NCBI RefSeq assembly: GCF_030812855.1
Contig: NZ_JAUSTK010000009.1
Span: 124,001-188,000, forward strand
Source of the DNA: Paenibacillus wynnii
Lineage (GTDB): Bacteria > Bacillota > Bacilli > Paenibacillales > Paenibacillaceae
Direction of reading: 5' to 3'
DNA length: 64,000 nucleotides
The position numbers and the translations under genes are program-made. The notes beneath the pieces were generated by a model. That model worked only from the letters and a program-made list of their open reading frames with translations, made no database searches and had not been told where the DNA came from. Shown piece by piece: positions 18,004-27,540 of the stretch (the first letter of the stretch is position 1; every line of letters begins with the position of its first letter).

Positions 18004-18209
18004 TCAGAGGACCGCAAGGTGATCTTCCAGATAAGTTGGCCAAACCGGCCAAGCGGGCGCTAGTGGGAGCAGGTTATTTACGATTAGAACAGCTCACCAA
18101 GCTAAGTGAAGCTGAGGTTATGAAGCTGCATGGCATGGGACCCAAGGCCATGGAATAGCTCCATCAGGCGCTTATGGATAAAGGGCTGTCATTCAAAGAG
18201 GAATCTTAG
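18000..18209 (+). pseudogene. Helix-hairpin-helix DNA-binding protein with internal stop
   Basis: A frame from TTG at 18000, overlapping the amtB stop, reads LPDKLAKPAKRALVGAG, then LEQLTKLSEAEVMKLHGMGP, matching small proteins that resemble the RNA-polymerase alpha C-terminal helix-hairpin-helix domain. An in-frame TAG at 18156-18158 sits where family members usually continue into the next helix; the frame then runs on as LHQALMDKGLSFKEES to TAG at 18207. About 53 residues would be made before the stop. I call it inactivated; one substitution would restore it. Confidence 0.65.
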
Positions 18210-18256
18210 ACTGGAGGACGAAGTTGAATCCATCCTCCGTTATATGGAATAAATGG

Positions 18257-18309
18257 AAACAAGAGATCTGTCTAGAGTTCATTGAACTTGAGATAGGCCT
18301 CTTGTTTTT
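18257..18309 (+). terminator. Terminator before the YesMN locus
   Basis: AAACAAGAG at 18257-18265 pairs with CTCTTGTTT, with further inner pairing (GTTCATTGAAC), then TTA. It isolates the amtB unit from the kinase gene. Confidence 0.7.
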
Positions 18310-18361
18310 ATGTTATGTTCGTTTAGAATAAGTAAATGCTGTTGAAATGGAGGGTCTTAGT

Positions 18362-20155
18362 ATGCAATTACTAAAGCGTTTACAAATAACGGAATGGTTC
18401 CGAAATCAGTTGATTCGTAAGAAGATTATGTTTATCTATATGCCGGTCGTTATCATACCTTTATGTATTCTGGGTTTTGTTTCTTACCATGTCTATACAG
18501 AGGCTATTGTCAAAAAAACGGTAAAAAGCGTCTCGGACAACTCCACCTTAATCATTACGCTCATCAATGGCATGCTCACGAACACGGAGAGTGCAGCAAA
18601 TATGCTGACATTGAATTTGAACAAGGTGATTTTTGAGGAACGTTTTACGAAGGATGGAGAAATATCTGATTTACAGTTGTATACGCAGATCACAAATCAG
18701 CTAAGTTATGCGCTGCTCGTATTCCCGGACGTGGAGTCCGCTGCTTTTATAGATAAAAATAATGTGGTATATGGGTCCAACCTAGCTATGGAGGCTAAAG
18801 CGGAGCTTGTAGCAGGGAATCGTATGCTGAACAAACTGGAGCATACCAATGGCTCCAATATTTGGTTCGCCATGGAACGCCGAAATTATCTGGTGACCAG
18901 CACAGAGCAGCCCGTACTCACGCTGGGTAAACGTATTGTTAACATTAATACAGGTGAGCAGCAAGGTTATCTCATTCTAAATATGCGTGAGAGTACATTA
19001 TCAGCCATTTACCGTAATATCGGGTCTATACAAGCGGGATCTTTTATAATTTCGGATTCGAATGGGCTTGTGGTATCGGCACTCGAAACGAATAAGGTTC
19101 TTCATCCATTACCAAACGGTGCAATGAAAGATTGGGTACTTGGAACAGAACAGCCCAATGTGATTCAGCCCTCTCCTGAAGGCAAAATGCTGCTAGTAAG
19201 CACGGATATTAAGAAGCTGGGGTGGAAGCTCATATCCACAGTTCCATACAATCGCTTAACTCAGGATACAACCAAGATTACTCAATTAATTATCTTTATT
19301 GGTTTTATCTGCTCGTTGTTTGCGATTCTGGGAGCGGGGGTTTTGTCCCAGTGGATTGCAAAGCCTATCATTAGTCTCTCTAGGCAAATGAAACATGTTA
19401 ATGAAGGTAACCTGGATAATCAGCTGGAAATCGCATCAAGAGATGAAATCGGGATACTGGCGTCTGGCTTTAATATGATGATGCAAAGGATAAAGGAGCT
19501 GCTCCTGAATATCAGTGCGGAGCAGAGAAAAAAACGCGAGTATGAGCTTGCTCTGATTCACGCTCAAATGAAGCCGCATTTTCTGTACAATACCCTGGAC
19601 GTTATTTATACGCTGTCAGAGATGGGAAGGGCAAGAGATGTACAGCGGACCACGAAGGCCCTTGCCGACTTCTACAGAGTAGCACTTAGCAACGGAAGAG
19701 ATCAGATCTCTCTTGAGGATGAGCTTAGCAACGTTCAGGATTATTTATCCATTCAGCGGATTCGCTACTCTGATGTATTTGACTTTACCATTGATATTCA
19801 GCCGGAAATCCTCTCCTGTATTATCCCTAAGCTTACGCTTCAACCTCTTGTGGAAAATGCGATTTATCATGGATTAAAGACCAAGGAGTCCTTTGGGGAG
19901 CTGTTAATTCTCGGCTGGCGTGAGGGTGACAAGGTTATTCTCAAAGTGAAGGATGATGGAGTAGGCATCGCTCCTGAACGTTTGCAAACATTGACCACTG
20001 CAATTAAGGATCAAGAAAATCAAGTTGGCTACGGTCTTAATAGCGTCCATGAACGAATCAGGCTCTATTTTGGCGAGGAATATGGTCTACATATCACTAG
20101 TATTCTTGGACTTGGCACAGAAGTCTCAATTGAGCTGCCTTATCAGACCAGTTAG
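18362..20155 (+). CDS. Sensor histidine kinase, YesM type
   Basis: 597 residues. Two membrane segments (about 25-45 and 305-330) bracket a large extracellular sensor region, followed by HAMP, the His-kinase block with H406 in QMKPHFLYNTLD, and the ATP-binding PLVENAIYHG and DDGVGI motifs. The inner ATG at 18362 is chosen because GGAGGG lies 7 nt before it. Followed 12 nt later by its AraC-type regulator and then a sugar ABC importer, so it likely senses a carbohydrate. YesM kinases often work with a binding protein. Confidence 0.9.
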   Translation: MQLLKRLQITEWFRNQLIRKKIMFIYMPVVIIPLCILGFVSYHVYTEAIVKKTVKSVSDNSTLIITLINGMLTNTESAANMLTLNLNKVIFEERFTKDGEISDLQLYTQITNQLSYALLVFPDVESAAFIDKNNVVYGSNLAMEAKAELVAGNRMLNKLEHTNGSNIWFAMERRNYLVTSTEQPVLTLGKRIVNINTGEQQGYLILNMRESTLSAIYRNIGSIQAGSFIISDSNGLVVSALETNKVLHPLPNGAMKDWVLGTEQPNVIQPSPEGKMLLVSTDIKKLGWKLISTVPYNRLTQDTTKITQLIIFIGFICSLFAILGAGVLSQWIAKPIISLSRQMKHVNEGNLDNQLEIASRDEIGILASGFNMMMQRIKELLLNISAEQRKKREYELALIHAQMKPHFLYNTLDVIYTLSEMGRARDVQRTTKALADFYRVALSNGRDQISLEDELSNVQDYLSIQRIRYSDVFDFTIDIQPEILSCIIPKLTLQPLVENAIYHGLKTKESFGELLILGWREGDKVILKVKDDGVGIAPERLQTLTTAIKDQENQVGYGLNSVHERIRLYFGEEYGLHITSILGLGTEVSIELPYQTS

Positions 20156-20167
20156 GAGGTTTTTATA

Positions 20168-21757
20168 TTGCAAAAAGTAATGATTGTGGATGACGAGGTT
20201 ATTTTTCGGGATTATTTACGTGGGGCCCTGGACTGGGAGACGCTTGGTTTTGAGCTTGTTGTCGAGGCGAAGAATGGAATCGAGGCGCTAAAGCTCTGTA
20301 TGGAGCAGCCGGTGGATATTGCGCTGGTCGATATAACGATGCCTTTCATGGATGGGCTGGAGTTAACCGAGAAGCTGAAAGATCAGTATCCTGAGATGAA
20401 TGTGGTGCTTATTACGGGCCACAATGAATTTGAATATGCAAGGAGAGCGCTCAAGCTGGGTGTGGAGGATTATATTCTGAAGCCGTTCTCCAAGGATGAG
20501 CTGATGCTGACCCTTTTGAAGCTGCAGAGAGAGTACAGGAAAGTTCAGGTAGAGAACCTTACGCTCAAGGAAAATAACCGGATGATGCAGGAAAGTTTCC
20601 TTAATCAGCTCATTAGCAACGAATATAATCTGACCGATGCGGATGTACTCAAACGCCTAAGTCCATTTGACATTCATATTCAAAACCCTTGTTTTATCGT
20701 CGCTTGTATCGAGATCGATCATATCGACCGCAAGTGGGAGAAAGTTAGTGAACGACTCTTGATGAAATACGCTGTCACCAATATCCTGAATGAAGCTCTC
20801 GAAGAGGGCTGGAATTATAATATTTTTAACGGGCCTGAAGGTCGAATTGTATGCCTAGTCGAACACTCGAATGCTCAAACGAACATCACTCCCTCCTTGG
20901 AAGGGTATAAGAAGCTGGGTTCGTTAATTAAGAAACACTTGAACTTTACCATTACTATTGGAGTTGGTCGCAGTAAAGGGGGATTTAAGGGGATTTCAAG
21001 CTCTTACAAGGAAGCCCTTGAAGCGCTGCAGAACAAATTTGTGCTCGGGCATGATCGGGTCATCGCCTACAGTTCTACTTTGACAGAGAGCGGGAAGCGG
21101 GCTTTTTACCCTATTGAGGTTAACGAAGAATTACTGATCGGGCTTCGAATGCGGAATGCGGAAAGGGTGCAGCTAATTCTGGACGGCGTATTTGAATCTA
21201 CCCGGGAAAGACGGTTATCCATTGATTATGTGTATGTCATTTGTATGGGCCTGATTGCTGTGAATCTTTCCTATATTACCGAAGCGGGGCATCCGATAGA
21301 GGATTGCTTTGGAGAAAACTTTTTCCCATATAGTGAAATTCGCAAATTTGAATCCGCCGAAATGACCTTCGAGTGGATTAAGCAGTTATTTGACAGAGCC
21401 ATCCGATATACAGGGCAGTACAAGAATACCCGAGCTTCAAAGATAGCCCAATCCGCCAAAACTTACATTGAACAAAGCTATGCAAACTCTGAGCTTCAGC
21501 TTGAGCATGTGGCGCAGCATGTATTTATTAATGCAAGCTACCTTCGAGCTGTATATAAAAAGGAATTCGGTATGACGGTTAGCGACTATGTCACCCAATA
21601 TCGAATGATGAAAGCGAAGGAGCTGCTTGGACGGGGCGGAATACGCTTATCTGATATCGCGGAGAGGGTGGGATATAGTGAGGCGAGTTATTTTAGCAAA
21701 AGCTTCAAGAAATTCTACGGGTATTCACCAAGTGAGTATGAGAAGAGCCGCGGTTAA
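20168..21757 (+). CDS. AraC-family response regulator, YesN type
   Basis: 529 residues. Receiver domain with phosphoacceptor D55 (LVDITMPFMDG) and K in ILKPFS near 105; a middle linker region; and a C-terminal AraC double helix-turn-helix (about 425-529, ending YSEASYFSKSFKKFYGYSPSEY). The start is TTG with AGGAGG about 9 nt upstream; the ATG at 20180 would remove the first strand. Presumed activator of the downstream importer operon. Confidence 0.92.
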   Translation: MQKVMIVDDEVIFRDYLRGALDWETLGFELVVEAKNGIEALKLCMEQPVDIALVDITMPFMDGLELTEKLKDQYPEMNVVLITGHNEFEYARRALKLGVEDYILKPFSKDELMLTLLKLQREYRKVQVENLTLKENNRMMQESFLNQLISNEYNLTDADVLKRLSPFDIHIQNPCFIVACIEIDHIDRKWEKVSERLLMKYAVTNILNEALEEGWNYNIFNGPEGRIVCLVEHSNAQTNITPSLEGYKKLGSLIKKHLNFTITIGVGRSKGGFKGISSSYKEALEALQNKFVLGHDRVIAYSSTLTESGKRAFYPIEVNEELLIGLRMRNAERVQLILDGVFESTRERRLSIDYVYVICMGLIAVNLSYITEAGHPIEDCFGENFFPYSEIRKFESAEMTFEWIKQLFDRAIRYTGQYKNTRASKIAQSAKTYIEQSYANSELQLEHVAQHVFINASYLRAVYKKEFGMTVSDYVTQYRMMKAKELLGRGGIRLSDIAERVGYSEASYFSKSFKKFYGYSPSEYEKSRG

Positions 21758-21865
21758 TATTTATTCATACGCAGATAGTACCAGAAGCAAGCAGTTTTTG
21801 CATTATCAACCGCAGTTATTCTCTCTATACTCAGGGTAGTAAGAGATCTTGAAGGGGGTTAGGAA

Positions 21866-23212
21866 ATGAGAAAGATAAAAAAGGCAGCAGCAGCACTGGC
21901 AAGTCTAAGTTTGATTGTTGTAAGCGCTTGTGGATCGAATAACAACACAGTTAACGAGACAAGTAATACGACCGCCGCTACAAATGCTGTGGTTAAGGAA
22001 GAAGCGACAGCGGCACCGCAAGAAAATGTGAAACTTCGCATATATGCCCAATATTCTGACGATGATACGAAGCTTCCTTATGATTACGCCGTGGCAGAAC
22101 TGAAGAAAGAGATGCCAAATGTGGAATTGGAGCTGGAAGTACAGGCTCAAGATGATGGACAGAAGCTCAAAACCTACGCGGCAACCGGCAATTTACCGGA
22201 TATCTACCAAGCGGGAGTAGACATTATTAATACCTTTAAAAAATCCGGCAATATCCTAGAGCTGGATAAATACACCGATCTTTATGGCTTCAAAGACAAA
22301 ATGTTCAGCAGCACCATGAATACATTAACCTCTGATGATGGCCATGTATATGCATTTCCGTATGCAGGCAATGAATTCATGCTCCTTTACTATAATAAAG
22401 AACTGTTCGAGAAAAATAATATTAAGGTTCCAACCACCTATGATGAGCTGATGATAGCTGTAAAAGGCTTTAATGCAGCAGGTGTTACACCACTCGCATT
22501 ATTTGCCAAAGAAAAATGGCCAACTGTGGCTCTCTACGATATGTTCGTTACCCGTCAAGAGCCAGCAGGTATCGTGAAGCTGGATAAAGGCCAAGTAAGT
22601 CCAAGTGATCCGGCCTACAAACAAGCCGCAGAGAAAATTGTAGAACTGGTAAAAGCAGGCCTGCTCCCTAAAGGTGCAACTAACCTGAACTATGACCAAG
22701 CCGCTTCGCTGTTCTATGAAGGCAAAGCCGCAATGTTCCTGAATGGACAATGGGAAATTGCTACTTCCACTGAGAAGCTTGGAGATAAAGCAGGCTGGAT
22801 GTACTTCCCAGGCGTCGATGCAGCTTCTTATGAGACAAGCAAATACTCCTTTATCGGTGGCGGAGGTCCTGGCGGATATGCCGTCAATCCGAACACAAAA
22901 GATCCTGAGCTTACAGCAAAGGTTGCAGCCTTCCTTTCTCTGAAATATGCAGAGTACAAATATACACAACGCGGTAACCCAATTGTAGCAACGAAGGTAG
23001 AGATACCGGTTGTAACGGAATACCCGGCAATGATGAAACAGCTTTCCGATGATATCGAGAAGATAACCAGCACTACCGCGTTTGCCTGGGGATTGTCTGA
23101 TGCTAAATTCAAAGCCGCAATTGAAGATGCTACTCAAAGCTTGATGACTGGTGGCTATTCGGTAGAACAATTTATTAAAGATGTAACAAAGGCAGTTCCA
23201 CAGGCTAAATAG
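21866..23212 (+). CDS. Carbohydrate ABC transporter substrate-binding lipoprotein
   Basis: 448 residues. Lipoprotein signal with lipobox VSAC around residue 22, then a Ser/Thr/Asn linker and an extracellular solute-binding fold of family 1. Blocks such as FPYAGNEFMLLYYNKELFE, AMFLNGQWE and GGGGPGGYAVN are typical of sugar-binding proteins. AAGGGGGT precedes the ATG. Followed by two permease genes; no ATPase gene is present, so a shared MsmX-like ATPase is expected elsewhere. The sugar is not identifiable. Confidence 0.92.
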   Translation: MRKIKKAAAALASLSLIVVSACGSNNNTVNETSNTTAATNAVVKEEATAAPQENVKLRIYAQYSDDDTKLPYDYAVAELKKEMPNVELELEVQAQDDGQKLKTYAATGNLPDIYQAGVDIINTFKKSGNILELDKYTDLYGFKDKMFSSTMNTLTSDDGHVYAFPYAGNEFMLLYYNKELFEKNNIKVPTTYDELMIAVKGFNAAGVTPLALFAKEKWPTVALYDMFVTRQEPAGIVKLDKGQVSPSDPAYKQAAEKIVELVKAGLLPKGATNLNYDQAASLFYEGKAAMFLNGQWEIATSTEKLGDKAGWMYFPGVDAASYETSKYSFIGGGGPGGYAVNPNTKDPELTAKVAAFLSLKYAEYKYTQRGNPIVATKVEIPVVTEYPAMMKQLSDDIEKITSTTAFAWGLSDAKFKAAIEDATQSLMTGGYSVEQFIKDVTKAVPQAK

Positions 23213-23316
23213 CAGCAACGGAGGATAGAACTCGCTCAAGATAACGCTCGGGTGGGTTCTATCTGCTTTATAAGCAACACTAGAGGCACGGATAGATTCG
23301 CAGGGGATGTGATGAC

Positions 23317-24198
23317 ATGAGAAAATATTTGGGCAATAAGACAGCGATTGCCATATTCACGCTGCCCGCGCTCCTTTTGTATACAATTATGGTGTTTTAC
23401 CCGATTATGCAAACCTTCTTTCGCAGTATGTTCGAGTGGGATGGGCTCTCAGCGGGAACCTTCATCTGGTTTGATAATTATAAAGAACTGTTGAATGACA
23501 GTGTATTCCATACCGCTATTTATAATGGGCTTATCTTTGCTGCCATCATTACAGTGACCCAGATCGGGATCGGTTCCATTCTGGCATTTGCTGTATCGGA
23601 TGTATCTTTTAAAGGCCGCAAGATTCTTAGAATAAGCTTTTTTATTCCAGTAGTTCTATCAATCACCGTGGTTTGTCAATTATGGCTATCTATTTATAAC
23701 AGTGAATATGGCCTGATGAACAAGCTGTTCGACATGTTGGGAATTCAATATCATCAAGACTGGTTGTCGAGTGGAAAATCGGCTATTGTCGCTATCGCTT
23801 TCGTCAATGCCTGGCAGTACATGGGCTATCATTTTGCCCTACTGCTTGCAGGTGCGAAATCCGTACCGGAGCAATACATGGAGGCCGCTCGTATTGATGG
23901 TGCAACTAAGCTTCAGGCGATTGTCAAAATCACTATTCCAATGATGGCTGAAACCTATAAATTCTGTATGGTCTTTGCGGTTACAGGGGGGCTTAATGCC
24001 TTTGCAAATATGTATATTATGACCAGCGGCGGGCCAGGGACTTCAACCTACACGCTTACCTACCTGATGTATCGCTCTGCTTTCCGTGTAGGAGAGTTCG
24101 GATATGGCAGCGCAGCAGCAGCTGTATTAGTCATCGAATGCCTGCTTGCAACACTTATCATCAACCGCCTGGTTGCCAGGGAACGAATCTCCTACTAA
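23317..24198 (+). CDS. Sugar ABC transporter permease, MalF-like
   Basis: 293 residues, six membrane spans. The EAA loop EAARIDGATKLQAIVKITIP, which contacts the ATPase, lies at about residue 189. Starts with a short cytosolic segment (MRKYLGNKTAIA). Located 104 nt after the binding protein and 16 nt before the second permease, forming one uptake unit. Confidence 0.92.
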   Translation: MRKYLGNKTAIAIFTLPALLLYTIMVFYPIMQTFFRSMFEWDGLSAGTFIWFDNYKELLNDSVFHTAIYNGLIFAAIITVTQIGIGSILAFAVSDVSFKGRKILRISFFIPVVLSITVVCQLWLSIYNSEYGLMNKLFDMLGIQYHQDWLSSGKSAIVAIAFVNAWQYMGYHFALLLAGAKSVPEQYMEAARIDGATKLQAIVKITIPMMAETYKFCMVFAVTGGLNAFANMYIMTSGGPGTSTYTLTYLMYRSAFRVGEFGYGSAAAAVLVIECLLATLIINRLVARERISY

Positions 24199-24214
24199 AA
24201 GGAAGTGTACAAGT

Positions 24215-25057
24215 ATGACCCGGTTTAAGAAGCTGCTTAACAATAACTGGCCTGTCGCCTGTTTCATGTGGTTATACGCTCTATTATCCGTATATCCATT
24301 GGTGTGGATGATCTTCTACTCTCTCAAAAATAATGATGAGATCTTCGTATCGAATCCGTTTGGGTTCCCAACTCACCTGCGATTTGAGAATTACGTGGAT
24401 GCTTGGTCCAAATACAATGTTCCGGTCTATTTCTCCAACAGTTTAATTGTAGCGATTGCCACGGTCATTGGGGCGATTACGCTGTCAGTAATGTTCTCCT
24501 TTGCGGCAGCAAGACTGCAGTGGCGCTTTCGGGGAATTGCACACACGTATATGATGATCGGCATGTTCATACCGATCCAGGTCATTATGATTCCGCTGGC
24601 TATTCTCGTTCGCGATTTCCATATTGCCAATACGTATGGAGCTCTGATAATACCCTATATAGCCTTTAATCTGTCGTTCACTTCTATAGTATTTTATGGT
24701 TTCTTCCGCAGCATTCCCGTTGATTTGGAAGAATCGGCTTGTATTGACGGTGCAAGCATTTATCGGACATTCTTCAGTATCATGCTGCCGATTATAAAAC
24801 CTGCGCTCGCGACTATGGTCATTTTCATTTTCCTGAATTCATGGAATGAGTTTACTATGGCTGTTATTCTGATTACCAAAGAAAGCTTGAAGACGCTGCC
24901 GCTGGGACTTTTGTTCTTCCAGGGACAATTTACGACCAATTGGGGGGCAATGGGAGCGGCGATGACGATTGCCAGTCTGCCAACCGTGTTGATCTACATG
25001 TTGTTCAGTGAACAGGTGGAGAATGCACTCACCGTTGGGTCCGCAGTAAAAGGGTAA
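24215..25057 (+). CDS. Sugar ABC transporter permease, MalG-like
   Basis: 280 residues with six spans and an EAA loop (EESACIDGASIYRTFFSIML) at about residue 170. The ATG at 24215, 16 nt after the previous stop, has AAAAGGAAG upstream; the longer frame beginning at 24146 runs inside the MalF-like gene and lacks support. Heteromeric partner of the preceding permease. The operon ends at the strong terminator at 25072. Confidence 0.92.
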   Translation: MTRFKKLLNNNWPVACFMWLYALLSVYPLVWMIFYSLKNNDEIFVSNPFGFPTHLRFENYVDAWSKYNVPVYFSNSLIVAIATVIGAITLSVMFSFAAARLQWRFRGIAHTYMMIGMFIPIQVIMIPLAILVRDFHIANTYGALIIPYIAFNLSFTSIVFYGFFRSIPVDLEESACIDGASIYRTFFSIMLPIIKPALATMVIFIFLNSWNEFTMAVILITKESLKTLPLGLLFFQGQFTTNWGAMGAAMTIASLPTVLIYMLFSEQVENALTVGSAVKG

Positions 25058-25071
25058 ACAATAGCTTAATA

Positions 25072-25119
25072 AAAGACAGTCAACGACTTTAAAGCTGAAG
25101 TCATTGACTGTCTTTTTTT
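25072..25119 (+). terminator. Terminator of the sugar-importer operon
   Basis: AAAGACAGTCAA and GACTT pair with AAGTC and TTGACTGTCTTT, then a run of T. A very stable stem. Confidence 0.9.
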
Positions 25120-25165
25120 GAGCAAACTTTGGTATCAGATAGATAAGAGCAGACTCTTCGGCACT

Positions 25166-25400
25166 CTATAGTGGATTGATCGTAAAGAGGGAATGAATGT
25201 TGCCGTCCGGATCTGCAAAAAAACCGGTTGTGTTTCCCCATGTCTTCAATTGAGATTCGTATTGTCTGCCATCAACGCATTCAAACAAATGGCAAGCCGC
25301 ACACCTTCGTTCTGGAATTCCGCGTAATGGCTCTCATCGACCACACAATGGAAACCCATCACATCCCGGTAAAAATGTGCCAATCGGGTACTTTACTCGA
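25166..25400 (-). pseudogene. VOC (glyoxalase-like) family gene remnant
   Basis: On the minus strand one frame reads HFYRDVMGF, CVVDESHYAEFQNEGVRLAIC, then a stop; after a shift of frame the sequence continues TWGNTTGFFADPDGNIHSLF to TAG at 25166. Both blocks belong to one vicinal-oxygen-chelate protein, but the middle is deleted and the ends are out of frame. Non-functional. About 235 bp of a gene that would normally be near 380 bp. Confidence 0.75.
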
Positions 25401-25503
25401 TTAAATCATAACATAAATATATTATATAACAATTGAAATATATTGTTAAACGATAAACTTTGTGTTAAATTCAAATCGATAATAAATAAGTGAGGTGCTT
25501 TTT

Positions 25504-25986
25504 ATGAAACGAGGAACAACACTCTTTTTAAAAACAGCTGTTATTCTTATTGGAATCCCAGTTCTTGCTTTGTGCATATTTTTGGTGCCTGCGATAGCGA
25601 ATTATACAGCAGAATTGTATCCAGATATTGCTTATATGAAATATCTCGTTTTTATCGATTTGTATGCAACGGCGATACCTTTTTATTTTGCTCTGTATCA
25701 AGCTTTTAAACTTTTAAGCTATATTGACAAGAATAAAGCTTTCTCGGAATTATCTGTAAGAGTTTTAAAGAATATAAAATACTGTGCATTTACAATCAGT
25801 ATCTTATATGTGGTAGGCATGCCACTTTTCTATCTCATGGCAGAGAAAGACGACGCCCCCGGTGTCATACTACTTGGAATGGTCATGATTTTTGCTACAA
25901 TAGTTATTGCAGTCTTTGCTGCCGTTCTCCAAAAACTTTTACAAGAAGCCATAGATATAAAAGCGGAAAATGATTTAATAGTCTGA
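25504..25986 (+). CDS. DUF2975 membrane protein
   Basis: 160 residues with four membrane helices (about 8-30, 50-68, 90-112, 120-145). DUF2975 proteins of Bacillota are typically encoded with a small YozG-like XRE regulator, as here (15 nt downstream). GAGGTG sits 7 nt before the ATG at 25504; an in-frame GTG at 25495 overlaps that site. Function unknown; probably a membrane partner whose expression is set by the regulator. Confidence 0.8.
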   Translation: MKRGTTLFLKTAVILIGIPVLALCIFLVPAIANYTAELYPDIAYMKYLVFIDLYATAIPFYFALYQAFKLLSYIDKNKAFSELSVRVLKNIKYCAFTISILYVVGMPLFYLMAEKDDAPGVILLGMVMIFATIVIAVFAAVLQKLLQEAIDIKAENDLIV

Positions 25987-26001
25987 TCTGAGGTGAATAA
26001 T

Positions 26002-26232
26002 ATGGCAATTATAATCAATATTGACGTGATGCTAGCTAAAAGGAAAATGAGCGTTACAGAGCTTTCGGAGAAGGTTGGAATAACGATGGCTAATCTTTCC
26101 ATATTGAAAAATGGAAAGGCAAAAGCGGTTCGATTATCAACTTTAGAGGCGATTTGCAAGGCTTTAAAATGTCAGCCTGGAGATATTTTAGAATACAAAA
26201 TTGACGAAGACACTCAAGAATTAAATGAATAA
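26002..26232 (+). CDS. Small XRE-family regulator, YozG-like
   Basis: 76 residues, almost entirely a helix-turn-helix: MLAKRKMSVTELSEKVGI and LSILKNGKAKAVRLSTLEAI are the two key helices, followed by LKCQPGDILEY. GAGGTG precedes the ATG at 26002. Co-transcribed with the DUF2975 gene; likely autoregulates the pair. Confidence 0.88.
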   Translation: MAIIINIDVMLAKRKMSVTELSEKVGITMANLSILKNGKAKAVRLSTLEAICKALKCQPGDILEYKIDEDTQELNE

Positions 26233-26297
26233 TTGAAACAGGCGGATATAGGCAGTGGAAGTACCGGGAAATAATAAGATAATGTGGAAACAAAAAT

Positions 26298-26353
26298 ACG
26301 GCAAAGGTGTTTCGGTAATCCCGTAAAGGGACTATCAATACCTTTGCCGTTTT
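26298..26353. terminator. Terminator between convergent genes
   Basis: ACGGCAAAGGT at 26298-26308 pairs perfectly with ACCTTTGCCGT at 26340-26350, then TTT; useful in both directions. Confidence 0.85.
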
Positions 26354-26370
26354 GTTATTTTCTTTCGGAA

Positions 26371-27360
26371 TTATCCCCGCAGAATATTCTCGATTTGCTC
26401 AAGCTCTTCTGCACTGAGTTCTGGAGCATTCAAGGAAGCAACAGCGTCCTCAATTTGGCTTACTTTGCTGGCACCGATGAGGGCTGAGGTTACTTTGCCT
26501 CGACGAAGTACCCATGATAGTGCCAATTGCGACATCTTCTGGCCACGTGCAGCTGCAATATCGTTCAGCTTCCTTACCTTACCGATAACCTCTTCCGTAA
26601 TTTCCTTCTCGGACAGGAACACACTTGGTCCTGCCGCACGGGAATCCGCAGCGATACCGTTCAAATAGCGGTCAGTTAGGATACCTTTTTGCAGAGGAGA
26701 GAAGGCGATAGAGCCAATACCTTCTTCTGCAAGAACATCCTGCAGACCATCTTCGATCCAACGATTGAGCATGGAATAGCTTGGCTGATGGATAAGGCAA
26801 GGAGTTCCAAGCTGGCGTAGAATTTGAGAAGCTTCACGGGTTTGCTCCGCGCTGTAGTTGGAGATCCCTACATATAATGCTTTACCTTGACGTACGAGCA
26901 AATCCAATGCTCCCATAGTCTCTTCAAGAGGTGTGTTTGGATCTGGACGGTGGTGGTAGAAAATGTCGACATAATCCAATCCCATCCGTGATAAGCTTTG
27001 ATCCAGACTGGACACCAGATACTTCTTGGAGCCCCATTCACCGTAAGGTCCCGGCCACATGTAATATCCGGCTTTGCTGGAGATAATCATTTCATCGCGG
27101 TGTGCGGAGAAGTCCTTAGTAAGAATTTGTCCAAAGGTCTCTTCTGCAGAGCCTGCTGGAGGACCGTAGTTATTGGCTAGGTCAAAATGAGTTATTCCGA
27201 GATCGAAGGCTCTTCTTACCATGGCTCTTCCGTTCTCAAATACATCATTGCCTCCAAAATTATGCCACAAACCGAGCGAGATCGCCGGAAGGCGCAAGCC
27301 GCTTTTGCCTGAACGGTTATATGTCATACTGTCGTATCTGGTAGGACTGGCGTTATACAT
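26371..27360 (-). CDS. Aldo/keto reductase, YghZ-like
   Basis: 329 residues, TIM-barrel NADPH-dependent oxidoreductase. The GLWHNFGG start, THFDLANNYGPPAGSAEE (catalytic Asp/Tyr region, about residue 57) and YHHRPDPNTPLEETM are characteristic of the YghZ subgroup, which reduces L-glyceraldehyde 3-phosphate and methylglyoxal-like aldehydes. AGGAGG lies 8 nt before the ATG. The next gene upstream on the same strand is an AraC regulator. The region 27361-27540 shows nothing else. Confidence 0.9.
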   Translation of the reverse strand: MYNASPTRYDSMTYNRSGKSGLRLPAISLGLWHNFGGNDVFENGRAMVRRAFDLGITHFDLANNYGPPAGSAEETFGQILTKDFSAHRDEMIISSKAGYYMWPGPYGEWGSKKYLVSSLDQSLSRMGLDYVDIFYHHRPDPNTPLEETMGALDLLVRQGKALYVGISNYSAEQTREASQILRQLGTPCLIHQPSYSMLNRWIEDGLQDVLAEEGIGSIAFSPLQKGILTDRYLNGIAADSRAAGPSVFLSEKEITEEVIGKVRKLNDIAAARGQKMSQLALSWVLRRGKVTSALIGASKVSQIEDAVASLNAPELSAEELEQIENILRG

Positions 27361-27540
27361 GTAATGTTCCTCCTAAATGTTTTATGAAGCCTGGGACAAT
27401 TAGCTATTCTGCTCATCAAAACCGGTTTCGATACGAATGGTTCCTCGATTATCTGCTTCGTAAGCGGTTCCTAACTTAACTGTGTCACGTTCAATTGTAG
27501 CGAAAGAGTGGACTTATGCGTATGTCAGTATGGAAGGGAT

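Noticed and set aside
24146..24214. Longer start for the MalG-like permease
   Set aside because: The extension lies inside the MalF-like gene and a better ribosome site precedes 24215.
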